Assembly: GCA_017538365.1 (NCBI GenBank)
Contig: JAFYIZ010000047.1
Span: forward strand, 124,001 to 188,000
DNA length: 64,000 nucleotides
Reading direction: 5' to 3'
Source: a bacterium
GTDB lineage: Bacteria > UBP6 > UBA1177
How positions within the stretch are numbered: position 1 is the first letter of the stretch; every line of letters begins with the position of its first letter. The notes under the pieces were generated by a model. It searched no databases. It was given only the letters and a program-made list of their open reading frames with translations, and had not been told where the DNA came from. Positions 9,366 to 18,427 of this stretch are shown here, piece by piece. The position numbers and the translations under genes were made by a program.

Positions 9366-9393
9366 AATATAATCTCAAAACCGCGATTTTCAA
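9366..9393 (-). promoter_or_regulatory. asnS promoter
   Basis: Minus strand: TTGAAA (9393-9388), 16-bp spacer, TATATT (9371-9366), then the GC-rich ACCGCCCG discriminator. Confidence 0.5.
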
Positions 9394-9413
9394 GTAAATT
9401 GCATTTTGAAATA

Positions 9414-10481
9414 TTATTGAGGACAGTCCAGATCAATCCTGTTGAGACAGCTCCATTTAGAGCCGTATTCTTCGTCTTCAACGCACAGACACCAGTCAAT
9501 TTCAGTGATTCCGTCTGAACAGAGCCACTTCATTATGTCGCCTGTTTCTTTTTCCCAGCAACCGTAACAAGTCACATCATCTTCAACCCATTCACCGTCT
9601 GAACAGGATGCAGCCCTGCATTCACTGGAAATCTTGTCGCCTTCGTTGTATTTTCTGCCTGAGCTGTCTTCGCACCCGTGCTGTAATCCGTCTATTTCAA
9701 CTACACCGTCGACTAAGATTTGAAACTGAACGGTTATTAAAGAATCAGCAGTTTTGAATGCGGCGGTATTTTCACCGGTGTCTATAGAAAAAGAAAGCCC
9801 TTTTTCCGCATTGTAAGAATAGATTTCAGCATAGTCGAGATCTGAAACAGAAGAGGAAATGTATCCTTCATACGGGTGAAAAGATACGGTTTTAAAAATT
9901 TCGTTGTCAGTCGGGAAATAAAAATCCGGGCACTCTGCATAACAGTCGACATCGCCGTAAACATAATAAATATCGCAGCCTGAAATCTGGGAAAGAGTTA
10001 TCGAATCAGGGATGAAATCCGGACACGGAACCGATTCATTTTTTTCTTTACACTTTTTTTTGAAAACTATTGTTGTTTCCTGCAGTTTTGGCAGAAGTTC
10101 TTCCGGATTGAAATAGCAGTAGCTGTTAGAAAATCCTGATTCTCTGACGCAGTCATCAAAAACCGAGCTTTCATCCCTCGTGAATGAAGTTGAGCCGTAA
10201 GATTTTTTACCATTGCATGAGCCGCCGCCGGATGGAGGTTCTTCAGGATCATCGTCTGGTTTTATGTTGCCGGAATTGTCATCGTCATTTGTCGTATCGG
10301 GATTGTCGGGAGTTGTGTCGCCGTCGGAGATTTCAACAGTGTCAATGTCTGAATCGTTTGTTCCTTCAAAATCGTTTGTTTCTTCAGAATTTTGATTCTC
10401 ATTTTGTTTTTCGTTCTTTGAATCGCCGCACGCAATCAGAAACGACATTAAAATCATGCCGATAAAAAGGAGCTTTTTCAT
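9414..10481 (-). CDS. Cys-rich surface lipoprotein with acidic tether
   Basis: About 355 residues. The type II signal peptide ends in LIAC (lipidated Cys18). A tether of about 70 residues rich in N, D, E, T and S follows, then a domain of about 260 residues with roughly 20 cysteines, often spaced as disulfide pairs (CNGKKSYG, CSDGEWVEDDVTCYGC, WCLCVEDEEYG). The architecture suggests an exported outer-membrane or surface protein; no known enzyme motif is seen. GGAGG five bases upstream sets the ATG at 10481; an upstream TTG extension is unlikely. It lies 16 bp after glgA on the same strand and may be cotranscribed, although a functional link to glycogen is not evident. Confidence 0.8.
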   Translation of the reverse strand: MKKLLFIGMILMSFLIACGDSKNEKQNENQNSEETNDFEGTNDSDIDTVEISDGDTTPDNPDTTNDDDNSGNIKPDDDPEEPPSGGGSCNGKKSYGSTSFTRDESSVFDDCVRESGFSNSYCYFNPEELLPKLQETTIVFKKKCKEKNESVPCPDFIPDSITLSQISGCDIYYVYGDVDCYAECPDFYFPTDNEIFKTVSFHPYEGYISSSVSDLDYAEIYSYNAEKGLSFSIDTGENTAAFKTADSLITVQFQILVDGVVEIDGLQHGCEDSSGRKYNEGDKISSECRAASCSDGEWVEDDVTCYGCWEKETGDIMKWLCSDGITEIDWCLCVEDEEYGSKWSCLNRIDLDCPQ

Positions 10482-10497
10482 TTTTGCCTCCAATATG

Positions 10498-11946
10498 TCA
10501 CGCTTTATAGATTTTCTCGTATTCCTTCGCCGAATTTTTCCAGCTGAAATCGCATTTCATCGCCGCTTTGCGCATAGCTGTGAAGTGTTTAGGGCGGTCG
10601 AAATAGGTGCTGACTGCCCAGCCGACGGTGTCGAAGATGGCGTCAGGGGAGAGGTAGTCGAATTTGAATCCCGTTCCGCTGCCGGTCGATTCGTCATACT
10701 GCGTTATCGTGTCAGCAAGTCCGCCGGTGTTGCGGACGATGGGAAGGGTGCCGTATTTGAGAGAATAGATCTGGTTGAGCCCGCACGGCTCGTAGCGCGA
10801 AGGCATTATGAAAAAGTCGCTTCCCGCTTCGACAAGGTGCGACATTTCATCGCTGTAGCCTGTGAAACAGCCGACTTTCCCAGCTCTTTCGGCTGAAAGC
10901 CATCTGAAAAAGTTTTCGAGATCACTCTCTCCCGAGCCCATTACTGCAAACTGGACGAGCATAGAATCTACGATCCGCCCGACTGTTTTAGCGAGGACAT
11001 CAAGCCCTTTCTGATGGGCAAAACGGCTGACTACGCCGATGACCGGAATATTTTCATCTTCAAAAAGTCCGAAACGCTGCTGCAGAGCCTTTTTGCATGC
11101 ATCTTTTCCCTTGAAACTGCGCGCCGAATAGTTTTCGGGGATGGTTTTGTCGGTTTTCGGATCCCAGACGGAATAATCGACGCCGTTGAGAATGCCGATG
11201 TAGCGTTCTCCTTTTTCTCTGAGGTAGGGGGCAAGGCCGTAGCTCTGCGATCCGTCGAGAGTTTCGGCTGCGTATTTCGGACTTACAGTCGTCACATAAT
11301 CGGCGAAATGGATGCCTCCCTTGAGAAAGTTGACTCTGCCGTAGTCTTCAAAAACGCCGCTGTTGAAATATTTCCAGTCGAAACCGCAGTAGTCAAGGCA
11401 GTCTGCGCTGTAGATACCCTGATAGCCGATGTTATGGATGGTAAGAACTGCTTTCGCCTTGTTGATACCGCTATCCTGCCAGTCCCAGGTCTTCATGTAG
11501 GCGCAAACAGCGGCAGTCTGCCAGTCGTGGACGTGTATCACATCAGGCCTGAAATCTGTGTCGCGCAGAAGCTGGAGAGCAGCGCGGCTGAAAAAGGCGA
11601 AACGGTAGGGGTTATCCTGAAAATCGTTGTTGAAACTATCGCAGTAAAGCCCTTCGCGCAGAAAGTATTTGTTCGATTCGATGAAAAAAACTTCGACATT
11701 TTTGCCTAAGGAACCTTTTTTGACTGAGCACCACTCTTCGATGCCGCAACCCATGTGGACGCACATTTCTTCAAAAAACGTAGTGATCTCAAAGTTTTTT
11801 GAACTGACTTCCTGATAGAATGGCAGGATCACGACGACTTTGTGGCCGAGGTTTGCAAGTGCCTGTGAGAGCGAGCCGACGACATCTGCAAGACCGCCCG
11901 TTTTTACGAAAGGATAACATTCTGAAGCGACAAACGCGATTTTCAT
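10498..11946 (-). CDS. glgA: glycogen synthase (ADP-glucose type)
   Basis: 482 residues, the usual GT5 length. It transfers glucose from ADP-glucose to the growing alpha-1,4-glucan in the cytosol. The donor-binding KTGGL motif is at residues 15-19 (VKTGGLADVVGSL), and the C-terminal catalytic loop reads PSRYEPCGLNQ followed by TGGLADT. GGGGG-type pairing upstream of the ATG supports the start. It has a divergent promoter shared with the GT2 gene. glgP lies nearby but glgB and glgC are not in the window. Confidence 0.95.
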   Translation of the reverse strand: MKIAFVASECYPFVKTGGLADVVGSLSQALANLGHKVVVILPFYQEVSSKNFEITTFFEEMCVHMGCGIEEWCSVKKGSLGKNVEVFFIESNKYFLREGLYCDSFNNDFQDNPYRFAFFSRAALQLLRDTDFRPDVIHVHDWQTAAVCAYMKTWDWQDSGINKAKAVLTIHNIGYQGIYSADCLDYCGFDWKYFNSGVFEDYGRVNFLKGGIHFADYVTTVSPKYAAETLDGSQSYGLAPYLREKGERYIGILNGVDYSVWDPKTDKTIPENYSARSFKGKDACKKALQQRFGLFEDENIPVIGVVSRFAHQKGLDVLAKTVGRIVDSMLVQFAVMGSGESDLENFFRWLSAERAGKVGCFTGYSDEMSHLVEAGSDFFIMPSRYEPCGLNQIYSLKYGTLPIVRNTGGLADTITQYDESTGSGTGFKFDYLSPDAIFDTVGWAVSTYFDRPKHFTAMRKAAMKCDFSWKNSAKEYEKIYKA

Positions 11947-11978
11947 GAATTTCCCCCTTAAGACGACAATAACGCAAA

Positions 11979-12006
11979 ATTATAGGCGAAATCATAAAAA
12001 AGGCAA
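11979..12006 (-). promoter_or_regulatory. glgA promoter
   Basis: Minus strand: TTGCCT (12006-12001), 16-bp spacer, perfect TATAAT (11984-11979). It lies back to back with the GT2 promoter. Confidence 0.6.
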
Positions 12007-12016
12007 TACATAAAAT

Positions 12017-12044
12017 TTGCCAAGAGGCGCTTGCCTGCTAAAAT
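12017..12044 (+). promoter_or_regulatory. GT2 glycosyltransferase promoter
   Basis: TTGCCA (12017-12022), 16-bp spacer with an extended -10 TG, TAAAAT (12039-12044), then AAGCCG and a T-run directly before GAGAGG. Confidence 0.6.
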
Positions 12045-12067
12045 AAGCCGTTTTTTGAGAGGATTTC

Positions 12068-12883
12068 ATGCAAACTCCGCTTGTTTCAGTCATAATTCCG
12101 ACTTTTAACCGCGCAGAAGTGGTGAGTCGCGCAGTAAATTCGGTATTGAACCAGACTTTCAAGGATTTTGAGTGCATCGTAGTTGATGACGGATCGACTG
12201 ACGAAACAGATTCGGTTCTGCTCGGATTTGCAGATAAAATCAAAGTCGTAAAAACTGAAAACAGAGGTGTGAGTGCAGCCAGAAATTCAGGCGCAAAGCT
12301 TGCAGCAGGGAAGTATATCGCCTTTTTGGATAGCGATGACGAGTGGAAACCCCAGAAACTGCAAAAACAGTTCGATTTCATGCAGAAAAGCGGTCTTCGC
12401 ATCTCGCAAACAGACGAAACATGGGTTAGAAACGGAAAATTCGTAAACAAATCAGCTAAATACGTCCGTCCGAGCGGAGACATTTTCTACAACTGCCTTG
12501 AAGTGTGCGCCGTCACGCCGAGCAGCGTGATGATGGAAAGGGAACTTTTTTTCGAGTACGGCGGCTTTGACGAGACAATTCCAGTATGCGAAGACTATGA
12601 CCTCTGGCTCAGAATGTCTCTCAAAGAAAAATTCGGTCTTATTGACGAATCTCTGATAATAAAATACGGCGGGAATGCTGACCAGCTTTCAAATTCGGCC
12701 TGTCTCGATAAATACAGAATCATAAGTCTTTTCAATATGTTGCATAGTGATGCCGTGTTGAGCGGAGAGCAGAAAAAAGCTCTAGAAGAAGTTCTTGCAA
12801 AAAAAGTGAAAATCTATTCATCAGGTGCTGAAAAACGAGGAAAATTAGAGGAAGCTCAGTGGGCGGAAGGGCTTTTGAATTAG
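12068..12883 (+). CDS. family 2 glycosyltransferase
   Basis: 271 residues with a GT-A fold. VSVIIPTFNR opens the nucleotide-binding domain, VVDDGSTDET follows, the metal-binding D-x-D is DSDD (Asp88-Asp91) and the putative catalytic base lies in VCEDYDLWLRM. Such enzymes use nucleotide sugars to build surface polysaccharides; the donor and acceptor are unknown. No transmembrane segment is evident, so it is probably cytosolic or peripheral. GAGAGG lies just before the ATG. The gene is convergent with glgP and the two stop codons overlap by 4 bp. Confidence 0.9.
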   Translation: MQTPLVSVIIPTFNRAEVVSRAVNSVLNQTFKDFECIVVDDGSTDETDSVLLGFADKIKVVKTENRGVSAARNSGAKLAAGKYIAFLDSDDEWKPQKLQKQFDFMQKSGLRISQTDETWVRNGKFVNKSAKYVRPSGDIFYNCLEVCAVTPSSVMMERELFFEYGGFDETIPVCEDYDLWLRMSLKEKFGLIDESLIIKYGGNADQLSNSACLDKYRIISLFNMLHSDAVLSGEQKKALEEVLAKKVKIYSSGAEKRGKLEEAQWAEGLLN

Positions 12884-15378
12884 TCTATTTCGACTTTTAC
12901 CGGTTTGATGTTCCAGATATCTTCGGCGTATTCTCTGATCGTGCGGTCTGATGAGAATTTGCCGCTTCTCGCGGTGTTCAAAATGGACATTTTTGTCCAC
13001 GCGGTCTTGTCGAGGTAAACTTTTTCAACTTTATCCTGCATATCGACATAAGAGCGGTAGTCGGCAAGCAGCATATAGTTGTCGCCGTAGTTTACCAAAT
13101 CGTCGTAAAGTCTTGAAAATATTCCAGGTTCCGAGTTGAAGTGGTCATTTTTGATCATGTCGAGAACCTGTCTGAGTTCCGCATCAGAATCGTAGTAAAC
13201 TCTCGGATTGTAGCCTGTCACCTTCATTTCGCTGACTTCGTTTGCCTTGAGTCCGAAAATGAAGATGTTGTTCGCGCCTACTTCCTCAAGCATTTCAACA
13301 TTTGCACCGTCGAGAGTTCCGATCGTCATTGCGCCGTTGAGCATGAATTTCATGTTGCCGGTGCCGCTCGCCTCGAATCCTGCGGTTGAAATCTGTTCCG
13401 AAAGGTCGCTTGCCGGAATGATTTTCTCGGCCATTGAAACTGAGTAGTTAGGGAAGAAGAAAACGTTGAGATATTTGTTTACCTGCGGGTCGTTGTTGAC
13501 AACTGAAGCTACTGAATTTATTAACTTAATTATCATTTTTGAAATGTAGTAGCCCGGAGCCGCCTTTCCGCCGAAAATCTTCGTTCTCGGGAGGAAGTTT
13601 CCGTTCGGATTAGCCTTTATTCTGTTGTAGAGCGTGATCGTGTGAAGGACATTGAGAAGCTGCCGCTTGTATTCGTGCATCCTTTTTACCTGAACATCGA
13701 ACATCATGTTCGTGTTGAGGTCGAAGCCGAGTTTGTCGTGCGCATAGACTTTGAGGCGTTCTTTTGCCTGTGCCTTTGCGTCAGACCAAGCCGCCTGGAA
13801 ATCTTTATCGTCTGCAAACGCCTCGAGTTTTTTAAGTTCGTCAAGGTTTGCAACCCAGCCGTTTCCGATTTTTGAAGAAATGAGATCGGACAAAGGAACA
13901 TTTGATTTTTTAAGCCATCTTCTCGGAGTTATACCGTTGGTTTTATTGACGATTTTGCCGGGATAAAGCTCGTTGAAGTCCTTGAACATGCTGTTTTTCA
14001 GAATCTCGGTATGGAGTGCGCTGACGCCGTTTACCTTGTGGCTTCCGATAATTGCAAGGTTTGCCATGCGGACGAATTTGCAGCCCGATTCCTCGAAAAT
14101 CGAGACATCTTTTATCTTCTTGAGGTCGAAGTTGCGGAAGTCGCGCGCTTCGTTGATGAATCTGCGGTTGATTTCGTAAATTATCTGGAGCTGTCTAGGA
14201 AGGAGCGGTCCCATGATTTCGACATCCCACTTTTCGACCGCTTCCGGCAGAACGGTGTGGTTGGTGTAGGCAAAAGTGTTGCGCGTGATTTCCCATGCCT
14301 CGTTCCAGCCGAGTTTTTCTTCATCGATAAGGATTCTCATAAGTTCGGGTATCGCAATGCTCGGGTGGGTGTCGTTGAGCTGGATCGCAACTTTTGAGGG
14401 GAAATCGTCGAATTTATCGGTTCCGTAATTCTTTTTGTAGTGTCTGATGATGTCCTGAAGTGTTGCCGAAACGAAGAAATACTGCTGTTTGAGTCGCAGG
14501 ACTTTGCCCTGATGCATGTTGTCGTTGGGGTAGAGGACTTTTGAGATGTTTTCGCTGCGGTTCTTGTCGTTTACCGCTGCAAGGTAGTCGCCGCTGTTGA
14601 AGTAGTGGAAGTCGAATTCGTTCGTGCTTTTTGCCTGCCACAGACGCAGATTGTTGACTGTTGCGGTTTTGTAACCGGGAACGGGAACGTCGTAAGCCTG
14701 CGCGAAAACGTCTTCGGTATCGACGAGTTTGTATCTCTCTTCGCCGTTGTCATCTCGGTAGGAGACGACGCGACCGCCGAAACGGACGCGGTATTCAAGG
14801 TCGGGCCTGCAGATTTCCCACGGGCAGCTGTATTTAAGCCAGTTGTCGGGAACTTCGACCTGATAGCCGTTTTCTATGCCCTGACGGAAAATTCCGTATT
14901 CGTATCTGATGCCGTACCCGTAAGCGGGAAGTCCGAGTGTTGCCATCGAATCGAGGAAACACGCCGCGAGACGACCCAGACCGCCGTTGCCTAGACCCAT
15001 GTCGGGTTCCATATCGCGAAGCTCTTCCATGTCATAGCCTAATTTTTCGGCGAGACGCGAAACTTCATCGTGGCAGTCGAGGTTGATGAGAGTGTTTCCC
15101 ATGAGGCGGCCCATCAAAAATTCCATCGAAAGGTAGTAAACTCTTTTTGCCTTGTTCCTGCGGTATTCGTGCTGAGTTCTCAGCCAGTTGCGGATGAGTT
15201 TGTGCCTGATCGTCGTAGCCAAAGCAATGTAAACGTCTCTTGCCTTGACCGTCGTTTTGTCTTTGACCTGATTGTATTCAAGCGTTTCGAGCAGATCGCG
15301 CTCGAAAAGTGACGAATTTTCATCCAGTGTATCGGTAAAAAATATCGAATCTTTGAGTTCGTCTCTTGTTTTTGTCAT
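12880..15378 (-). CDS. glgP: glycogen/starch phosphorylase
   Basis: 832 residues, normal for GT35. It releases glucose-1-phosphate from alpha-1,4-glucan using pyridoxal phosphate. The PLP-binding lysine sits in EASGTGNMKFMLNGA (Lys677), and MEFLMGRLMGNTL and NGGLGRLAACF are family hallmarks. GGAGG five bases upstream sets the ATG at 15378; a TTG extension of four codons is less likely. With glgA it makes and degrades storage glucan. It has its own promoter, whose -35 lies within the 3' end of the TonB gene. Confidence 0.95.
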   Translation of the reverse strand: MTKTRDELKDSIFFTDTLDENSSLFERDLLETLEYNQVKDKTTVKARDVYIALATTIRHKLIRNWLRTQHEYRRNKAKRVYYLSMEFLMGRLMGNTLINLDCHDEVSRLAEKLGYDMEELRDMEPDMGLGNGGLGRLAACFLDSMATLGLPAYGYGIRYEYGIFRQGIENGYQVEVPDNWLKYSCPWEICRPDLEYRVRFGGRVVSYRDDNGEERYKLVDTEDVFAQAYDVPVPGYKTATVNNLRLWQAKSTNEFDFHYFNSGDYLAAVNDKNRSENISKVLYPNDNMHQGKVLRLKQQYFFVSATLQDIIRHYKKNYGTDKFDDFPSKVAIQLNDTHPSIAIPELMRILIDEEKLGWNEAWEITRNTFAYTNHTVLPEAVEKWDVEIMGPLLPRQLQIIYEINRRFINEARDFRNFDLKKIKDVSIFEESGCKFVRMANLAIIGSHKVNGVSALHTEILKNSMFKDFNELYPGKIVNKTNGITPRRWLKKSNVPLSDLISSKIGNGWVANLDELKKLEAFADDKDFQAAWSDAKAQAKERLKVYAHDKLGFDLNTNMMFDVQVKRMHEYKRQLLNVLHTITLYNRIKANPNGNFLPRTKIFGGKAAPGYYISKMIIKLINSVASVVNNDPQVNKYLNVFFFPNYSVSMAEKIIPASDLSEQISTAGFEASGTGNMKFMLNGAMTIGTLDGANVEMLEEVGANNIFIFGLKANEVSEMKVTGYNPRVYYDSDAELRQVLDMIKNDHFNSEPGIFSRLYDDLVNYGDNYMLLADYRSYVDMQDKVEKVYLDKTAWTKMSILNTARSGKFSSDRTIREYAEDIWNIKPVKVEID

Positions 15379-15421
15379 AAAATCCTCCAAAAAATCAAAA
15401 AAGCAGAAAAAACAAGCCGCC

Positions 15422-15449
15422 TTTATATTGTTTTAGAGTGAAATTTCAA
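15422..15449 (-). promoter_or_regulatory. glgP promoter
   Basis: Minus strand: TTGAAA (15449-15444), 16-bp spacer, TATAAA (15427-15422), then GGCGGC and a T-run. Confidence 0.55.
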
Positions 15450-16146
15450 ATTTTATGACAAATTCGATGAGCGAATCAACGGCGGAACCGTCTTTAAGTT
15501 TGCCTGCGCTGAATCTGTAGTTCTTCACTGTCTTCAGAGCCGATTCAGAAAAAAGCTCGTGGTCGCTTTTTATAACTTTTGCCTTCAGGACTTTTCCTTC
15601 TTTTGAAATCAGAAGTTCAAGCGTGACACTCCCTTCTATCCCTTCTTCTTCAAGACTTTCAGGGTAGGGGGGAGTTTTGGGATTCTGGGCTTTCGGGATG
15701 ACGGCGAGTTCTCCGGCTCTTCTTGGCGCGCCGGTGTTGCTGCCGGGATCCCGTGATTCCGAGATCTCGTTATTCCGGGGCGCGCCGGTGTCGTCGTTAT
15801 TACGGGATTCCGTGATTACGTTATTCCGTGGTGCGTTTTCCTGTTTCGGAGCGCTGTCTGATTCGATATCTCGAGATTCCGATATCTCGATATCACGAGG
15901 CGCGCTTTCCTTTTTAGGCGCGCGCTTTTTAATGCTGTTAGTTGATTTCGGTGGCTCAGGAACTGTCGTCGCGCTTTCCTGTTTCGGCGCGCTTTCGGGT
16001 TCCTGAAAAATTGAAATTTTCGTTATCCTCTTTAAATAACTATTTGAATTTATTTCGCTTTTCAATTCAGGCGCAAAAATGAACACCAGGATGTGAAACA
16101 GTATCGAAAGCGCAACTGCTGCTATGAGAAAACGGTGTTTTTTCAA
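15433..16146 (-). CDS. TonB-family protein with repeat-built linker
   Basis: 237 residues from a TTG start with AAGGT five bases upstream. One N-terminal membrane helix (about 7-25) is followed by a long charged linker (about 45-150), then a TonB C-terminal domain (YPESLEEEGIEGSVTLELLI, then VKNYRFSAGKLKDG). TonB-like proteins carry proton-motive energy from the inner membrane to outer-membrane receptors. No exbB, exbD or receptor gene is near. The linker contains three copies of an I-[ST]-E-S-R-D/N motif each followed by Ala-Pro-Arg, encoded by palindrome-rich DNA (about 15740-15905) that resembles an intergenic motif at 31281-31320. Confidence 0.85.
   Translation of the reverse strand: MKKHRFLIAAVALSILFHILVFIFAPELKSEINSNSYLKRITKISIFQEPESAPKQESATTVPEPPKSTNSIKKRAPKKESAPRDIEISESRDIESDSAPKQENAPRNNVITESRNNDDTGAPRNNEISESRDPGSNTGAPRRAGELAVIPKAQNPKTPPYPESLEEEGIEGSVTLELLISKEGKVLKAKVIKSDHELFSESALKTVKNYRFSAGKLKDGSAVDSLIEFVIKFEISL
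15740..15905. repeat. palindromic repeat array inside the TonB-family gene
   Basis: Three degenerate units of about 36 bp alternate with GC-rich pieces (GGCGCGCC or similar). One unit contains the palindrome ATCTCGAGAT (15868-15877) and GATATCTCGATATC (15881-15894). The latter 14-mer recurs in the spacer after alaS at 31291-31304. Confidence 0.6.
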
Positions 16147-16238
16147 GTTTTACCTTTTTCCAAAAATCAAAAAAACAGCTGATTATACGCAATGAAAACG
16201 GCGAAGATAATTTTTCTGGTATTTTTTTCATGACAGGC

Positions 16239-16244
16239 TAAAAT
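16239..16244 (+). promoter_or_regulatory. -10 element of a possibly leaderless transcript
   Basis: TAAAAT ends only 7 bases before the ATG at 16252, and no Shine-Dalgarno is visible. Transcription would begin at or next to the A of the start codon. The -35 is weak (CTGGTA, 16216-16221). Confidence 0.4.
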
Positions 16245-16251
16245 CCGGCTC

Positions 16252-17406
16252 ATGTTTGTTGTTGGAACGCCTGTTTTTTATATTGCCCTTCTGTTTTTGG
16301 GGCTTTTTTTGATCCTGAAAAAGTTTTTTAAAGGAACTGCATTCAAGGTTATCGGGATAAATTTAATCGTAGTTCTCTTTTTAATCGCAGTTTTTGATTC
16401 GGTTGCGGCAATGCTTCTTGACCATTCCGATTCATTCCGCATTGTTGACAACTTCTACCACCACGGGCTCAAGGCGAATGTCGCTGAAAAAACTTCATGG
16501 AAAAGCGACGGAGTTTCATTTTATCAGGTTTATACTAATTCTCTGGGTTTTGTAGACGAGATCAACAGAGTCGTTCCGCTGAAAAAAAGCGGAAAGCGCA
16601 TCCTTATTTTAGGTGACAGTTTTATGGAAGGTGTCGGTTATCCGTGGCCTCAGACAGTGCCCGGAATTTTGTCGGAGCGCTTCAAAAAGCAGGGTGTCGA
16701 ACTTCTTAACGCTGCAGTTATAAGCTATTCGCCGAAAATCTATTACCTCAAGCTGAAACACTTCCTCGAAATGGGGTTAGAAATCGATGAACTCTATGTT
16801 TTTATTGATATTTCAGACATTATTGACGAAGTGGTTTACGATTATTTCGTGCCGAAGGAGTTTTCTCAGTCCGAGCTGAAATGGCAGGCTCTCGATAATT
16901 TTTTCTTAAAGGGTTCTTACATTTACAGAAGTATGGGAACCGAGTATTTCGCAGCGCAGAAAAATCCGTATCACGAAAATTCTCCCATTTGGGGCGGAGT
17001 CGCAAATTTCTACGGTTTGAAACCTAAGTGGACTTATGATGAAAACGCAATGAAACTTTACGGTGAAAAAGGGATCGCTTTGGCAAAAAAACACATAGAT
17101 CTGATCCGTCAGATATGTGATGAAAGGGGAATAAAACTCCACATCGGTGTATGGCCTTGGAAAGATCAGGCAAAGGATAAAAACGGCAGAAAACAGTATG
17201 ATCTCTGGAAAGAGTATACTGATAAATATCATATTGATTTTATTTCTCTTTTTGATACTTTTGAAGCAATGTCCCCTGAAGAGATTTCTTCGATTGTCAT
17301 TAAAAACGACATCCATTGGAATGAGAAAGGCAACAAAATAGTGGCTGATTATATTTGGCAGCATATTGTAAATAATTCGGAGGGAAAAAATGAAATTGCT
17401 CAGTGA
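16252..17406 (+). CDS. membrane-anchored SGNH/GDSL-type hydrolase
   Basis: 384 residues. Two N-terminal membrane helices (about 5-23 and 32-56) anchor an extracytoplasmic SGNH domain. The nucleophile is Ser123 in LILGDSFMEG; Asp353 and His355 in NDIHWNEKGN complete the triad in the D-x-H-W-N form seen in AlgJ/AlgX-like proteins. These often add or remove acetyl or acyl groups on polysaccharides or lipids; the substrate is unknown. No ribosome site is visible and the -10 almost abuts the ATG (possible leaderless mRNA). The 3' end overlaps the M42 peptidase gene by 17 bp. Confidence 0.82.
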   Translation: MFVVGTPVFYIALLFLGLFLILKKFFKGTAFKVIGINLIVVLFLIAVFDSVAAMLLDHSDSFRIVDNFYHHGLKANVAEKTSWKSDGVSFYQVYTNSLGFVDEINRVVPLKKSGKRILILGDSFMEGVGYPWPQTVPGILSERFKKQGVELLNAAVISYSPKIYYLKLKHFLEMGLEIDELYVFIDISDIIDEVVYDYFVPKEFSQSELKWQALDNFFLKGSYIYRSMGTEYFAAQKNPYHENSPIWGGVANFYGLKPKWTYDENAMKLYGEKGIALAKKHIDLIRQICDERGIKLHIGVWPWKDQAKDKNGRKQYDLWKEYTDKYHIDFISLFDTFEAMSPEEISSIVIKNDIHWNEKGNKIVADYIWQHIVNNSEGKNEIAQ

Positions 17407-18424
17407 AATCAAAGGTGACAAAATCGTCGAATCGATAGAAAAACTCGTGAAGATCCCGTCTCCGACCGGTTTTACCGGCAAAGTTAAAGATTTTCTCGTT
17501 AAAAACGCCGAAAAAAAGGGGATTCCGTGCACCGTCACAAAAAAAGGCGCAGTGATTTATTCTTTCGGTCCGCAGAATAAGCCCGGAACGTTTTTTGCAG
17601 CTCACGTCGATGCTCTTGGTGCGATCGTCACGGCTGTCGAAGACGATGACAATAGAGTAAAAATCGCGACTGTCGGCGGTTATCCGGCGCTTTATATAAT
17701 CGGTGAAATCTGCACGATCCACACCCGCAAAGGAAAAGAATACATTTCCACGTTCCTTCCGGATAATCCTGCGGTTCACGTAAATTCCAAACTTAAGGAG
17801 ATGGTTCCAGATTTTGACAACTGCTCGCTGAGAGTTGATCTAACGCTAAAAAAAGGTGAAAAACTTAGCGATTTCATTTCTGTCGGCGATTTTGTTTCGC
17901 TCGAGAGCGGTTTCAGATATGTCGACGGTTACGTCAATTCGCGTCATCTGGATGACAAGGCATCGGCCGGAATATTTGTTTATCTTTCCGATATTATTAA
18001 GAAAAATGAAAGCAAACTCAAAGGCAGAGTCTCGTTTTTCTTCAATGTCACAGAAGAAACGGGTCAGGGTATCGCGGCAACTCCGCAGGGTGATGACCTC
18101 ATCGTTGTAGATATGGGTGTTGTCGGCGGCGGAACGGCAGGCAGTGAAAAGTGCGTCAGCATCTGCGCAAAAGATTCGTCAGGTCCTTACAACTACGATT
18201 TGACGACAGCACTTATCAATCTTGCCGAGAAGAACAAAATTGCCTATAAAACCGACGTTTTCCCGTTCTACGGCTCGGACGGTTCGGCTCTTCTGCGCTC
18301 GTGCAGCGATACGAGAGTCGCGCTTATCGGTCAGGGTGTCGACGCAAGCCACGGCTACGAAAGAACGCATGTCGAAGGTCTTGTCGCCACAGCTTCTTTA
18401 ATTCTTGCATATCTTTTCGGTTAA
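17390..18424 (+). CDS. M42-family metallo-aminopeptidase
   Basis: 344 residues, the usual length. The family cleaves N-terminal residues from peptides in large cytosolic tetrahedral complexes using two metal ions. Metal and catalytic motifs are visible: AHVD, SRHLDDKA, NVTEETGQG, VVDMGV and DASHGYERTH. GGAGGG just upstream of the ATG lies inside the 3' end of the SGNH gene, so translation is probably coupled. The aminotransferase gene follows 3 bp after the stop. It fits peptide salvage and amino-acid metabolism together with the POT-like transporters and PepF of this window, but that link is inference. Confidence 0.93.
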   Translation: MKLLSEIKGDKIVESIEKLVKIPSPTGFTGKVKDFLVKNAEKKGIPCTVTKKGAVIYSFGPQNKPGTFFAAHVDALGAIVTAVEDDDNRVKIATVGGYPALYIIGEICTIHTRKGKEYISTFLPDNPAVHVNSKLKEMVPDFDNCSLRVDLTLKKGEKLSDFISVGDFVSLESGFRYVDGYVNSRHLDDKASAGIFVYLSDIIKKNESKLKGRVSFFFNVTEETGQGIAATPQGDDLIVVDMGVVGGGTAGSEKCVSICAKDSSGPYNYDLTTALINLAEKNKIAYKTDVFPFYGSDGSALLRSCSDTRVALIGQGVDASHGYERTHVEGLVATASLILAYLFG

Positions 18425-18427
18425 ATC

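Noticed and set aside
11014-11709. 231-codon plus-strand ORF opposite glgA
   Set aside because: glgA is a certain gene on the other strand; this frame has no ribosome site or family signal.
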